Of a stretch of DNA of 36,712 bases, positions 9,159 to 17,972 are shown piece after piece (the first letter of the stretch is position 1; the number at the start of each line of letters is the position of its first letter). Origin of the DNA: Hyphomicrobiales bacterium. Lineage in GTDB: Bacteria; Pseudomonadota; Alphaproteobacteria; Rhizobiales; Rhodomicrobiaceae. The stretch spans positions 1-36,712 of the forward strand of contig JAHQVI010000213.1 of the NCBI GenBank assembly GCA_019634405.1, given 5' to 3'. Both the position numbers and the translations under genes were made by a program. The notes under the pieces were generated by a model, which did no database searches, was not told the DNA's origin, and saw nothing but the letters and a program-made list of their open reading frames with translations.

Positions 9159-9580
9159 CTTTCAAGTGCCTCTGCAAAGCGAAAGAGAAATTTCAGGGCT
9201 TGCATTGCTGAATTCGTTCGCCAGGGCAAAGGAAAGCCATAAGCGGCTCGATACATTTACCGTACTCCGATTGGAGCGCAAGCAGCGGGTCGTATCCACC
9301 TCGTACAATTAGGGCGGCGGTGAACGCGGCTGTCAACCCTCGATCAGCTTGGCCAACTGGCTGAGCCGGGCTCTCGTCCCGGCGGCGGCCAGCGCCGCAT
9401 GGCCGACATACAAGCGTCACAGGGCTTATCCGTCCAGCAGACCGCGGCCGTCTTCTCAGCCGCGTCTTATGTAAAGATGTATTGCTCTGCCGCCAGCACT
9501 CCGTTATGTAAGGGGTTTGTGGCTCTGCTGGACGACATCCCGGCCCAGCCGTATCCATCCCAGACATTAAGGAGTGACCG
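9159..9580. other. Intergenic region upstream of rpsO (422 bp)
   Basis: The stretch separates the minus-strand LAN-domain gene from rpsO and must carry the rpsO promoter and leader. I see an AAGGAG ribosome site at 9570-9575 directly before the rpsO ATG. There is a GC-rich block around 9363-9400 (GAGCCGGGCTC palindrome). I see no convincing -35/-10 pair and no gene. Confidence 0.5.
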
Positions 9581-9850
9581 ATGTCGATTACTGCTGAGCG
9601 CAAGCACGCGCTCATTACCGAATATGCCACGAAAGAAGGCGATACGGGCTCACCCGACGTACAGATCGCCATTTTAACCGAGCGGATCACCAATCTGACC
9701 GAGCATTTCAAGGGCCACAAGAAGGACAACCACTCCCGCCGTGGCCTTTTGAAAATGGTCAGCCTGCGCCGCAGCCTTCTCGATTATGTCAAGTCAAAGG
9801 ACGAGGCGCGTTATCGTAACCTGATCGGCCGTCTCGGCATCCGCCGTTAG
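9581..9850 (+). CDS. rpsO: 30S ribosomal protein S15
   Basis: This 89-residue protein is a full-length S15: [17 protein letters not shown] near residues 21-37, then [19 protein letters not shown], ending in [10 protein letters not shown]15 binds the central domain of 16S rRNA early in 30S assembly. An AAGGAG ribosome site lies 5 nt before the ATG. pnp follows after 305 bp, the conserved rpsO-pnp pair. Confidence 0.99.
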   Translation: MSITAERKHALITEYATKEGDTGSPDVQIAILTERITNLTEHFKGHKKDNHSRRGLLKMVSLRRSLLDYVKSKDEARYRNLIGRLGIRR

Positions 9851-9866
9851 GCGTCTATCGACCCAG

Positions 9867-9894
9867 CGCGGGCATGCAAATATTGCTGCCCGCG
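9867..9894 (+). promoter_or_regulatory. Hairpin in the rpsO-pnp intergenic region
   Basis: CGCGGGCA at 9867-9874 pairs perfectly with TGCCCGCG at 9887-9894. The loop itself can close further (GCAA with TTGC around ATA). It lies 16 nt after the rpsO stop and lacks a T-run, so it is more likely a processing, stabilising or leaky terminator hairpin than an intrinsic terminator. In other bacteria the rpsO-pnp spacer carries RNase III sites through which PNPase autoregulates, and this hairpin is a candidate equivalent. The rest of the 305-bp spacer is AT-rich around 9920-9955 and holds no gene. Confidence 0.6.
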
Positions 9895-10155
9895 ATTGTT
9901 CGGACCAATGCTCTCCAAGACGTTATTTTAACTATATTGATATAAAAGTTTAATATCTCCAGCGGCAAACTCCATGCTGACAGTCTGCCGCCAAGCGTCA
10001 GCCTGAGTATATGCACTGCAAATATTCACGATTCGCCGATTTCGCGGAGACAACGCTGTTCTCATGGCGATTTTTCGGCTAAGGCTGATCTCTCATAAAC
10101 AAGTGAATGTAAGAGACTGGCGCAATCCTGCGTCGGTATAACCGGAAATATAAGA

Positions 10156-12291
10156 ATGTTCGAAATCCATCGTGAAGAAATCGACTGGGGTGGCCGTAAG
10201 CTGAGTCTTGAAACCGGCCGCATCGCCCGCCAGGCAACCGGCGCTGTGTTGGCGCAATATGGCGACACATCCGTACTAGCGACCGTCGTTGCTGCGAAAA
10301 GCGCAAAACCCGGACAGGATTTCTTTCCACTCACCGTTAACTATCAAGAAAGAACATATGCCGCCGGCAAGATTCCCGGTGGCTTTTTCAAGCGCGAAGG
10401 TCGGCCCAGCGAAAAAGAAACGCTTGTCTGCCGCCTGATCGACCGTCCGATCCGCCCGCTTTTCGCCGATGGCTTCAAGAACGAAGTCCAGGTTATCATC
10501 ACCGTTCTCTCCCACGACATGGAGAACGATCCCGACATTCTCGCGCTGATCGCAACATCAGCGGCTCTCACGATCTCGGGCGTCCCCTTCATGGGTCCGA
10601 TCGGCGCCGCCAAGGTCGGTTTTATCAATGGAGAGTATGTCCTGAACCCGACGCTCGATCAGATCAAGGACACTACGCTGGAGCTGGTGGTCGCGGGGAC
10701 GGCGGATGCGGTTCTTATGGTCGAGTCCGAAGCGCAGGAGCTTTCGGAAGAAATCATGCTCGGTTCAGTGACCTTCGGTCATGATGCGTTCCAGCCGGTC
10801 ATTGACGGGATTATCCGTCTGGCCGAACACGCCGCTAAAGAACCTTGGGACATCGAAGAGGCCGACACTTCGGAGCTGGAAAACAAGGTCGCCAGCATCG
10901 CGGCTGAGGATCTCAAAAGAGCTTACCAGATCGCCGCAAAGACCGAACGTCAGGCCACAGTGGCCGAAGCCAAGGCAAAAGTCGTTGCCGAGCTTGTCCC
11001 TGAGGATGCGGATCTCTCACATGTCACCGCTGTCGCCGACGCGTTCAAAACCGTGGAAAAATCCATCGTGCGCGGCAACATCCTCAAGACCAGCAAGCGC
11101 ATTGACGGACGCGATCTCTCAACCGTCCGGCAAATCAAATGCGAGGTCGGGGTGCTGCCCCGTACACATGGCTCCGCCCTGTTCACGCGCGGCGAAACGC
11201 AAGCACTGTGCGTCGCAACGCTTGGCACCGGCGAGGACGAGCAGTGGATCGACGCGCTGGAAGGCACCTATAAGGAAAACTTCCTGCTGCATTACAATTT
11301 CCCGCCCTACTCGGTGGGCGAGACCGGCCGGACCGGCTCTCCCGGACGCCGCGAGATCGGCCACGGCAAGCTGGCATGGCGCGCCGTTCATCCAATTCTT
11401 CCGACGACGGACGAGGTCCCTTACACGCTTCGCGTCGTATCGGAAATAACCGAGTCCAACGGCTCCTCGTCAATGGCGACGGTTTGCGGTTCCTCGCTGG
11501 CGCTGATGGATGCAGGCGTACCACTGAAACGTCCGGTTGCCGGCATCGCCATGGGCCTCATCAAGGAAAACGACGATTTTGCCGTACTCTCCGACATTCT
11601 TGGCGATGAAGACCATCTCGGCGACATGGACTTCAAGGTCGCCGGAACGTCGGAAGGCGTAACCTCGCTTCAGATGGACATCAAGATTACCGGTATTACG
11701 CCGGAGATCATGAAGATCGCTCTGGATCAGGCGCGCGGCGGTCGCATGCACATTCTCGGCGAAATGGCGGCGGCGCTCGGCGTTGCGCGCTCTGAAGTGG
11801 GCGAACATGCCCCGCGCATTGAGACAATCCACATACCGACCGACAAGATTCGCGAAGTCATTGGCAGCGGGGGCTCCGTGATCCGCAGCATCGTCGAGGA
11901 AACCGGCGCAAAGATCGACATTAGCGACGATGGCACGGTGAAGGTTGCCGCGACAAACGCCAATTCCATCGAAGCAGCCCTTACCAAGATCAAATCCATC
12001 GCGATGGACCCGGAAGTGGGTCAGATCTACAAGGGCAAGATCGTAAAAATTGTCGATTTTGGAGCCTTCGTGAACTTCTATGGCGCGCGCGACGGCCTCG
12101 TCCATGTCTCCCAACTGGCGCAGGAGCGCGTCAAGACCGTCAAGGACGTGGTCAAGGAAGGCCAGGAAGTCTATGTGAAGCTTCTTGGCTTCGACGATCG
12201 AGGCAAGGTTCGCCTTTCGATGAAGATCGTCGATCAGGAAACCGGCGACGAAATCAAGCAGGAAGACGCGCCGGAAACGGCCGTGGAATAA
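10156..12291 (+). CDS. pnp: Polyribonucleotide nucleotidyltransferase (PNPase)
   Basis: This 711-residue phosphorolytic 3'-5' exoribonuclease has two RNase PH domains (about 1-225 and 310-545), with the motif [17 protein letters not shown] in the second. A KH domain lies at about 553-612 with the GxxG loop in [15 protein letters not shown], and an S1 domain at about 620-690 ([15 protein letters not shown]). PNPase degrades mRNA and is a degradosome component in many bacteria. Length and domain order are normal. A strong terminator follows within 25 bp of the stop, closing the translation block. Confidence 0.98.
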   Translation: MFEIHREEIDWGGRKLSLETGRIARQATGAVLAQYGDTSVLATVVAAKSAKPGQDFFPLTVNYQERTYAAGKIPGGFFKREGRPSEKETLVCRLIDRPIRPLFADGFKNEVQVIITVLSHDMENDPDILALIATSAALTISGVPFMGPIGAAKVGFINGEYVLNPTLDQIKDTTLELVVAGTADAVLMVESEAQELSEEIMLGSVTFGHDAFQPVIDGIIRLAEHAAKEPWDIEEADTSELENKVASIAAEDLKRAYQIAAKTERQATVAEAKAKVVAELVPEDADLSHVTAVADAFKTVEKSIVRGNILKTSKRIDGRDLSTVRQIKCEVGVLPRTHGSALFTRGETQALCVATLGTGEDEQWIDALEGTYKENFLLHYNFPPYSVGETGRTGSPGRREIGHGKLAWRAVHPILPTTDEVPYTLRVVSEITESNGSSSMATVCGSSLALMDAGVPLKRPVAGIAMGLIKENDDFAVLSDILGDEDHLGDMDFKVAGTSEGVTSLQMDIKITGITPEIMKIALDQARGGRMHILGEMAAALGVARSEVGEHAPRIETIHIPTDKIREVIGSGGSVIRSIVEETGAKIDISDDGTVKVAATNANSIEAALTKIKSIAMDPEVGQIYKGKIVKIVDFGAFVNFYGARDGLVHVSQLAQERVKTVKDVVKEGQEVYVKLLGFDDRGKVRLSMKIVDQETGDEIKQEDAPETAVE

Positions 12292-12315
12292 CCGCAATCC
12301 GCGGTTTGAACGAAC

Positions 12316-12349
12316 AAAACCCTCCCGTTTCGACGGGGGGGTTTTTTTT
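12316..12349 (+). terminator. Intrinsic terminator after pnp
   Basis: A 13-bp stem (AAAACCCTCCCGT at 12316-12328 with ACGGGGGGGTTTT at 12333-12345, one G-T wobble) closes on a TTCG tetraloop and runs into eight T residues at 12342-12349. It is placed 25 bp after the pnp stop. Confidence 0.92.
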
Positions 12350-12476
12350 CAATAGCTGCGCCGCGCTTGTCTACAATTAAAAGAAAGCTGTAGATAGCGC
12401 TGTGCGATGCGTGGTCCCGGCTTGCGCTTGCACGCGAACATTTCGATGGTGCCCCATGCAAGTTAGGGAGTAGCCG

Positions 12477-12917
12477 ATGATTACATGGCTCATGGGGGCT
12501 TGGTTCGTCTATCACATCATCGCAGCGCTGCACTTCTACGGAAGCGATGCTGCGACGCCAGCGAGTTTCGAGATGGCGCTTCATCAGGAACTGGTGGTTC
12601 TTGATATCGGCGGATTGCTGGGAACGGGTGGACCGACCTTTATTCTGAACTATGGCGTGATCATTACCTTCGCTATCCTTATCGCGCTTTACGCCGAAAT
12701 GGCCCGAATTGTGCGCTACGGCCTCGACCGCAATTTCAGCAAGAGCCAATTCGATCTTTACGGCTCGATCCTGCTCCTGGTCGTAACAAGCGTTGAGATG
12801 TTTTTCGCGCCCTTGGCATGGACATCGGTGTTCATTATTTTGTTCTTTGCGAGCATTATGGACGTATTGATTCATGTCCGCTATTTGCATTACTTCGTGA
12901 GACCGGGGCGCGCATAA
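12477..12917 (+). CDS. Small integral membrane protein of unknown function
   Basis: This 146-residue protein has GGGAG 7 nt before the ATG. Hydrophobicity suggests about four membrane segments: residues 3-21, 57-77, 94-112 and 115-134. The 22-55 stretch and the positively charged YGLDRNFSKSQ loop (about 81-91) would be outside the bilayer. I recognise no family motif. It stands alone between the pnp terminator and the repeat-rich region before the polyphosphate kinase gene. Confidence 0.7.
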   Translation: MITWLMGAWFVYHIIAALHFYGSDAATPASFEMALHQELVVLDIGGLLGTGGPTFILNYGVIITFAILIALYAEMARIVRYGLDRNFSKSQFDLYGSILLLVVTSVEMFFAPLAWTSVFIILFFASIMDVLIHVRYLHYFVRPGRA

Positions 12918-12972
12918 GGTATTTGGAGCGCGAGACTTTTAATCGGTCACGGCTGCTGCGCTCTATTTCCAA

Positions 12973-13079
12973 GCGTCGGAATTTGCCCGAAAACCGGTGC
13001 CCACTTTTCGGTCCGATGCGCTTTTGCTGAAGCATCGGATTTGTCCGAGAACCGGTGCCCACTTTTCGGTCCGATGCTC
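12973..13079. repeat. Tandem pair of palindromic intergenic repeats (RIME-like)
   Basis: Two 48-bp units lie at 12973-13020 and 13032-13079. They share the core CCGGTGCCCACTTTTCGGTC, and each unit folds as a hairpin: outer arm GCATCGGA with TCCGATGC and inner arm CCGAAAA with TTTTCGG. The rest of the 473-bp gap to the polyphosphate kinase gene shows no gene. Similar palindromic mosaics are well known between genes of Rhizobiales; the family name is by resemblance only. Confidence 0.8.
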
Positions 13080-13390
13080 TGGCCCTGATCCTGCGGGGCG
13101 CGCAGCAGCAAATCATGGCTGTGCGCCTTGGCTCGAAGGCAGGCGCTGAACGGCCGCGGGCCGCATGGCGGGCCTCGCAAAACATCCTATAGGATCATTT
13201 TCAGCCGTTCCGGCCCGATGGCTATACTTGCCGCACAATAGCTGGAGATCGCCCCAAACTTCCGGCCCCGCGATGCGGTTGTGGCTCGCGGCCGGCACCT
13301 TAACCGACTTCAGCAAAATAGCGATAAAGCATTGATGATATTGATCTATGATCGCATCACATCATAATATCACGTCGGGAGGCCAACCTC

Positions 13391-14296
13391 ATGCTTGAAA
13401 AGACGATCGCCCGCACCATCCTTGCGCCCACAGATGGCAGCTTCAGACTTGTCAACCACGATCCGTCATGGGAAGGCACCAAGGAGCTGCGCTTTCTGAC
13501 CGGGCAAAAGCTCAAGAAGCGCGCCAAAGCCTATCTCAAGGAACGGCGCGCCGACCTGATCGACGCCCAGGAAAAGCTGTATGCGGATAATCGCTTCTCG
13601 CTGCTCGTCGTCTTTCAGGCGATGGACGCCGCAGGCAAGGACGGAACAATCAAACACGTCATGTCCGGCGTCAATCCGCAAGGTTGTCAGGTCTTCAGCT
13701 TCAAGACGCCGTCCGAGCGCGAGATCGACCACAATTTTCTCTGGCGTCATTGGCTTGCTATGCCTGAACGCGGCCGGATCGGGATCTTCAACCGGTCCTA
13801 TTACGAGGACGTTCTAGTGGTGCAGGTCCACCCCGAATTGATCAAGCGCGTCAGTGTACCGGACGGCGATGGTGCAGATCAATTTTGGACCGAGCGATAT
13901 GAGGACATCAACGCGTTCGAGCGCCACATGACGCGTAACGGCACAAAGGTCGTGAAATTCTTCCTGAACGTTTCAAAAGAGGAGCAGCGCCAGCGCTTTA
14001 TCGATCGGCTGACCGAACCGGACAAGCTCTGGAAATTCTCGGCCAACGATCTGTATGCGCGTGAACATTGGGATGAATATCAGCGCATTTATGATGAGAC
14101 CATCACCTGCACCAGCACCCCATGGGCACCCTGGTATATCATTCCGGCGGACAATAAATGGTTGATGCGCGCACTGGTCATGACCGTGCTCGTGGAGACG
14201 CTGACAGCCTTGGATCTGCAGTTTCCGGACGTTTCCGCTGCCGATAAGAAGCGGTTTCGTGCAGCGCTCAAGACGTTACAAGCCGAGGCCGGCTAG
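13391..14296 (+). CDS. PPK2-family polyphosphate:nucleotide phosphotransferase
   Basis: This 301-residue protein transfers phosphate between polyphosphate and nucleotides. The Walker A-like motif AMDAAGKDGT is at 77-86, followed by the lid-region FKTPSEREIDHNFLWRHW. The Walker B-like block is FNRSYYEDVLVVQVHPE (about 133-149). The C-terminal DNKWLMRALVMTVLVETL is also typical. The FNRSYYEDVL form, rather than FDRSWYNRA, places it with the PPK2-related, AMP/ADP-phosphorylating type (class III-like) and not with the classical GTP-forming class; this subclass call is an inference. GGGAGG lies 9 nt before the ATG. It is probably monocistronic. Confidence 0.88.
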   Translation: MLEKTIARTILAPTDGSFRLVNHDPSWEGTKELRFLTGQKLKKRAKAYLKERRADLIDAQEKLYADNRFSLLVVFQAMDAAGKDGTIKHVMSGVNPQGCQVFSFKTPSEREIDHNFLWRHWLAMPERGRIGIFNRSYYEDVLVVQVHPELIKRVSVPDGDGADQFWTERYEDINAFERHMTRNGTKVVKFFLNVSKEEQRQRFIDRLTEPDKLWKFSANDLYAREHWDEYQRIYDETITCTSTPWAPWYIIPADNKWLMRALVMTVLVETLTALDLQFPDVSAADKKRFRAALKTLQAEAG

Positions 14297-14312
14297 CCTC
14301 TCGACGTTTTTT
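14285..14312 (+). terminator. Weak candidate terminator at the end of the PPK2 gene
   Basis: GAGGC at 14285-14289 pairs with GCCTC at 14296-14300, overlapping the stop codon, and a run of six T follows at 14307-14312. The stem is short and separated from the T-run by 6 nt, so efficiency would be modest. Confidence 0.4.
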
Positions 14313-14660
14313 GGTTATGACGTACTCAGACAATGCCTTCATCCCCTTGAATATCAACTACAATTCTCAGTTGACCAAGCCGTGTTCGCACAATTGGGCC
14401 GAAGAATTCCGTCGCACAAGTTACGGATCTGACACACCGCCATTCCACCTAAGGGTTGCCCACCAGCTCGACGCTAATGCGTTGTAATTTATTATTATTT
14501 CTCAAGAGTGCAATACGCCTCTACCGGCAAAATACGCCAATAACCCTCCTTCGCGTGCAGCTAGAACAAAATCGCATATCCTGTAAACTTTGATATAAAT
14601 TGTCTTCGTTAATCGAGTGCACCCGCTGGGCTGCGGGTATGGGCATATTGGGGAAATGTA
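14297..14660. other. Intergenic region upstream of the outer-membrane protein gene (364 bp)
   Basis: No gene is apparent. The AT-rich block at 14480-14510 and the TATAAA at about 14594 could belong to the promoter of the outer-membrane protein gene, but I cannot assign a -35/-10 pair with confidence. GGGGA at 14650-14654 is the ribosome site for the ATG at 14661. Confidence 0.4.
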
Positions 14661-16463
14661 ATGCTGAGTTGTCTGCGGCTATTGCCGCGCCCCGTGATCT
14701 TTGCGGGTACCGTTTCCATGACGATCTTACCTGCAAACGCAACCGATCTTTATACGCCAGCTGCGAGTTCGACCTACAGAGACGCACCGGCGGTGGTTTC
14801 CCATCCCAATTGGGCTGGCTTTTATGCGGGTGGCCATGTTGGCGGCGGTTGGAACAATGGCTACGGCCGGGACTTTGTTGTTGAAGGCGGAACCGGCGGC
14901 GGCGGCGGCGGCGGCGGCGGCGACAATCGTTACGGCGGAGATCAGGGAACGATTGACGGCAAGAACGGCCAGGACGGCAATTTTGGTGGAGCCGGTGGAG
15001 CCGGTGGCAATTCCGGCGATAGCAATAGCAGACGCATCGGTGGCACAGGAGGTAACGGTGGTGCGGGCGGTCTCGTCAATGGGACCTCGGACGACAACAC
15101 GGCGCTGATGGGCGGTATCCATCTCGGCTATAACTGGCAGTATGGCAAGCTCGTCTTCGGCTTCGAAGGCGACGTGTCCTTAAACGATAGCGCGGACGAT
15201 TATCTGGCGAGCATTCGCGCTCGTATCGGCATTACGCCGCGCCCGGACTTACTGACCTATGTGACCGCGGGTCTTGCATACCGCGAGGGCGGTGGCGCTG
15301 GCGCGATCGGTCTTGGAAGCTCAGGCGGCTTTGGCGGCGCTGGCGGACAGAATGACGATGGCCAGGATGATATTGGCGAAGACGGCGATGCTGACCGGTT
15401 AGGGGGTGTCGGAGGCGCTGGCGGCGCTGGCGGTGATGGGTCGTTTGCAGGGTTCGAGGATGAAAGTTCTAGCGACGCAGGCTTCGTTCTGGGCGCTGGC
15501 GTGGAATATATGCTGACCGGTAATGTCAGCTTTGGTGTCGAGGGCCTCTACTACACCTTCAAAGACGATCAAGACGTGACCGCCATACGCGGACGTTTGA
15601 CGCTTCACCTTGATCGTAGCCCACATGACAGCTTCAAGGACAGCATCCTGTCCGGGACGGTTGCGAACTGGTCAGGCTTCTATGCTGGCGGCAGCATTGG
15701 CGCGGGCTTTGGTTCAGGCGAACGTGCGGCATCAGTCAAGACCGATAATGGTCAAGATGGTCAGGACGGCGAGCGTGGCGCTGAAGGCAGTGTGAATTCA
15801 AATGGCGAACTCCCGAATGGGGATGGCATCGACGATCCAGGCGGAGCTGGCGGCGGTGGCGGCGGCGGCGCAGCAGCGCTCGTTACGCTCGAAAACGACT
15901 CCGGATTTCTCGGCGGCGTGCATGTCGGCTACAACTGGCAGGATGAATCGCTGGTATACGGTCTTGAGGGCGACGCCAGTTGGGGTGACAGAAGTTTCCG
16001 CGACTATCTGGCTTCAGTCCGCGTTCGTGTCGGTCATTCGTTTGATCAGGTCCTCCTTTACGGAACGGCTGGCGTTGCATTTGGCGGCCGCTCAGGTGCT
16101 CTCCAGTCTGTATCCCTGAGCAGCGGCGGCAACGGAGGCGACGGGAATAACGGCTCTTTCGAGAATGACCCTGCATTTGATAACGGAGTTGGCGGCGCTG
16201 GCGGCGCCGGTGGTCAAGGAGGCACGGCAACAGTCACTTATGACGATGGTGACGATCAAGTCGGCTTCGTCGTCGGTGGCGGTGTCGAAGTGAAGCTGTG
16301 GGACAATACCAGTTTCGGTCTGGAAGGTCTGTATTACGGCTTTGATGGTGAGGACGCCACTTCGAGCACGACCTCTTACGGCGCTGGCGACGATCTTTCC
16401 TCGACGGTCGTTCGTGGACGAATGACAATCCACCTTCAGGATGAACCAAATCCGCTGAAGTAG
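14661..16463 (+). CDS. Outer-membrane protein with two tandem beta-barrel domains and glycine-rich loops
   Basis: This 600-residue protein has a signal peptide ending near ILPANA (about residue 28). Two homologous units follow. Unit 1 begins at NWAGFYAGGHVGGGW (about 50) and ends at RGRLTLHL (about 318). Unit 2 begins at NWSGFYAGGSIGAGF (about 336) and ends at RGRMTIHL (about 593). Both contain GGIHLGYNWQ or GGVHVGYNWQ, FEGD/LEGD, DYLASIRARIG or DYLASVRVRVG, and FGVEGLYYTF or FGLEGLYYGF. This is the Omp25/Omp31-like 8-strand barrel pattern of Rhizobiales, usually present once. Each unit has two Gly/Asp-rich insertions at equivalent places (about 76-140 and 210-260; 355-405 and 485-520), presumably surface loops. 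A terminator follows. Function is unknown. Confidence 0.82.
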   Translation: MLSCLRLLPRPVIFAGTVSMTILPANATDLYTPAASSTYRDAPAVVSHPNWAGFYAGGHVGGGWNNGYGRDFVVEGGTGGGGGGGGGDNRYGGDQGTIDGKNGQDGNFGGAGGAGGNSGDSNSRRIGGTGGNGGAGGLVNGTSDDNTALMGGIHLGYNWQYGKLVFGFEGDVSLNDSADDYLASIRARIGITPRPDLLTYVTAGLAYREGGGAGAIGLGSSGGFGGAGGQNDDGQDDIGEDGDADRLGGVGGAGGAGGDGSFAGFEDESSSDAGFVLGAGVEYMLTGNVSFGVEGLYYTFKDDQDVTAIRGRLTLHLDRSPHDSFKDSILSGTVANWSGFYAGGSIGAGFGSGERAASVKTDNGQDGQDGERGAEGSVNSNGELPNGDGIDDPGGAGGGGGGGAAALVTLENDSGFLGGVHVGYNWQDESLVYGLEGDASWGDRSFRDYLASVRVRVGHSFDQVLLYGTAGVAFGGRSGALQSVSLSSGGNGGDGNNGSFENDPAFDNGVGGAGGAGGQGGTATVTYDDGDDQVGFVVGGGVEVKLWDNTSFGLEGLYYGFDGEDATSSTTSYGAGDDLSSTVVRGRMTIHLQDEPNPLK

Positions 16464-16486
16464 TTTTCAAAAAATGCGAATGAAAG

Positions 16487-16524
16487 AAGCCCGGAACGGA
16501 AACGCTCCGGGCTTTGCTCTTTTT
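16487..16524 (+). terminator. Intrinsic terminator after the double-barrel outer-membrane protein gene
   Basis: AAGCCCGGA at 16487-16495 pairs perfectly with TCCGGGCTT at 16506-16514 across a 10-nt loop, followed by a T-rich tract ending in TTTTT at 16520-16524. It starts 23 bp after the stop codon. Confidence 0.88.
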
Positions 16525-16549
16525 CCCCCAGCCATGTCAATCCCCTACA

Positions 16550-16565
16550 GCATCGGACCGAAAAG
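16550..16565. repeat. Half copy of the palindromic intergenic repeat
   Basis: GCATCGGACCGAAAAG is the exact reverse complement of the right arm of the repeat units at 12973-13079, after which the match is lost. The 326-bp gap from 16464 to 16789 holds this fragment and the terminator, and nothing else that I can identify. Confidence 0.55.
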
Positions 16566-16789
16566 GAGAAAGGAGTGGACCCGCGATTGGCCGAACCATC
16601 CCCTATACAGCGAATTAAAGCGCATGACCGGCGCGATCAGGGCGGGAATGCCCACCTTGCGCCCCATTCCCGGCAGAAATACCCGCCATGATCTTGAAGG
16701 ACGCCGCCGCGCGTTACATCTCAAGCATGATTGTAAATGTTTAAGGCGGATAAGCCCGTTTACTTTCAGACAAGCGAGCAAGCACATAA

Positions 16790-17284
16790 ATGCAGCACAG
16801 GCGTTTAAAATTAGTACATATGGATGAAGACAAAGTCTTACCTTTTACCGCGAAAATTTTGCCGGAAACATCGCGCGTCAGAGGTAATGTTGTTAGCGAC
16901 AGGGATCTTGAGCGCATTCGGCAACTGCGCCGGATCGCGCAAAAAAGCATGCTGCATTCGCGGGCGGAACTTGATCAGGCGTGTCTCGTTATTGCTGGTA
17001 GCCGAAAGGAATCAATCGAGTCAATCGGGCTGGCCCTATTCGGCGCACTTGGGCGGTATGCTTCACAAAGATTGATCATGCACAATCAATTTGCCAGTTC
17101 GGTCAGCGAATCGGAAATTTGGTTGTCTCGCATGATTTCATCCTTCGAAACGGCCGACACCGCAGAAGGGCGCGCATTGGTCACCTGGCGTATTCGTCCT
17201 GCAGGACATCGCCGCGTCCGTTTCCTGGCCGGATTGCTAGCGGATGAATTCCAGCAAGCAGAAAAAAAATCGCCCGGGCAGTGA
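16790..17284 (+). CDS. Hypothetical protein, unrecognised
   Basis: The frame encodes up to 164 residues. An in-frame ATG at 16820 (MDEDKVLPF) is an equally plausible start, since neither has a good ribosome site. The protein is soluble in composition and mostly helical in appearance, with a basic segment DLERIRQLRRIAQKS near residues 39-53 and a charged C terminus. I see no signal peptide, membrane segment or known motif. Codon use looks like its neighbours, and the 495-bp open frame supports a real gene, but no function can be given. dps follows 81 bp later on the same strand. Confidence 0.5.
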   Translation: MQHRRLKLVHMDEDKVLPFTAKILPETSRVRGNVVSDRDLERIRQLRRIAQKSMLHSRAELDQACLVIAGSRKESIESIGLALFGALGRYASQRLIMHNQFASSVSESEIWLSRMISSFETADTAEGRALVTWRIRPAGHRRVRFLAGLLADEFQQAEKKSPGQ

Positions 17285-17365
17285 ATATCAAGTCCCTCTG
17301 ACAGACCGCTTTTCGCCTGAAGAACGAGTGAGTTAGAATCAACAATTCAAAAAAGGAGAAACCCA

Positions 17366-17836
17366 ATGGCAGACGTTGCTGTAAAACTTTCTGAAGATGC
17401 CAAAACGGCAATCGTGAACGGTTTGACACAATCTATTGCCGAAACCTCCATTGAAACAATGAAAGCCCAGAACTATCACTGGAACGTCAAGGGCATGGCT
17501 TTCGGTCCGCTGCATGCCTTGTTTCAGACGATCTACGAAGATCACTTCACTGCGCAGGACGATCTTGCGGAACGGGTCAGGGCGCTTGGCGCACATGTCG
17601 AGGGACGGCTCTCCACATTTCTGAAACGCAGCCGTATCGAGGAATGCGAAGGCAAGATCTCCGACAAGGAAATGGTGAAGAAGCTTGCCGATGATCAGGA
17701 ACTGCTATCGTCCACGCTGATATCGCTGGCGGTACTGGCCGATCAACATGGCGATCTCGTCACGAATGACATGGCGATTGAACGGTCGCAAGTACACGAC
17801 AAGTTCGCCTGGATACTGCGCTCGCATCTTGAATAG
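17366..17836 (+). CDS. dps: Dps-family DNA-protection/ferritin-like protein
   Basis: This 156-residue protein belongs to the Dps mini-ferritins, which form a 12-mer, oxidise Fe2+ with H2O2 and protect DNA in starvation or oxidative stress. The inter-subunit ferroxidase ligands fit exactly: His38 (in NYHWNVKG), His50, Asp65 and Glu69, with the family spacing of 12, 15 and 4. An AAGGAG site lies 8 nt before the ATG. The N-terminal tail is short with few Lys, so DNA binding through a basic tail is not evident. The gene is followed by a palindromic repeat and a convergent DUF1289 gene. Confidence 0.93.
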   Translation: MADVAVKLSEDAKTAIVNGLTQSIAETSIETMKAQNYHWNVKGMAFGPLHALFQTIYEDHFTAQDDLAERVRALGAHVEGRLSTFLKRSRIEECEGKISDKEMVKKLADDQELLSSTLISLAVLADQHGDLVTNDMAIERSQVHDKFAWILRSHLE

Positions 17837-17972
17837 TCGAACATCATCGATCTCTGGATCAAGTCGTCAGGCCATCGCCTTCTAAGACCGTGCGTTAGTG
17901 GTGACAGCCTGACGGCAAGGGGCATCAGGTCGTTAACCGGCCATGGCTGAGGCGCACTGTCTCTTTGCTTAC

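Noticed and set aside
8304-9242. A 312-codon plus-strand open frame
   Set aside because: It is antisense to the LAN-domain gene, with Arg/Cys/His-rich translation and no motif. The minus-strand frame carries the clear Lon N-domain signature.
13341-13370. TTGATC and TAATAT as a promoter for the PPK2 gene
   Set aside because: The implied start site would fall on the ribosome site at 13377-13382, leaving no proper leader.
14881-15080. GGC-type short tandem repeats, considered as a phase-variable tract
   Set aside because: The repeats are trinucleotide glycine codons inside a frame, so length changes would alter loop size but not the reading frame; there is no evidence of on/off switching.
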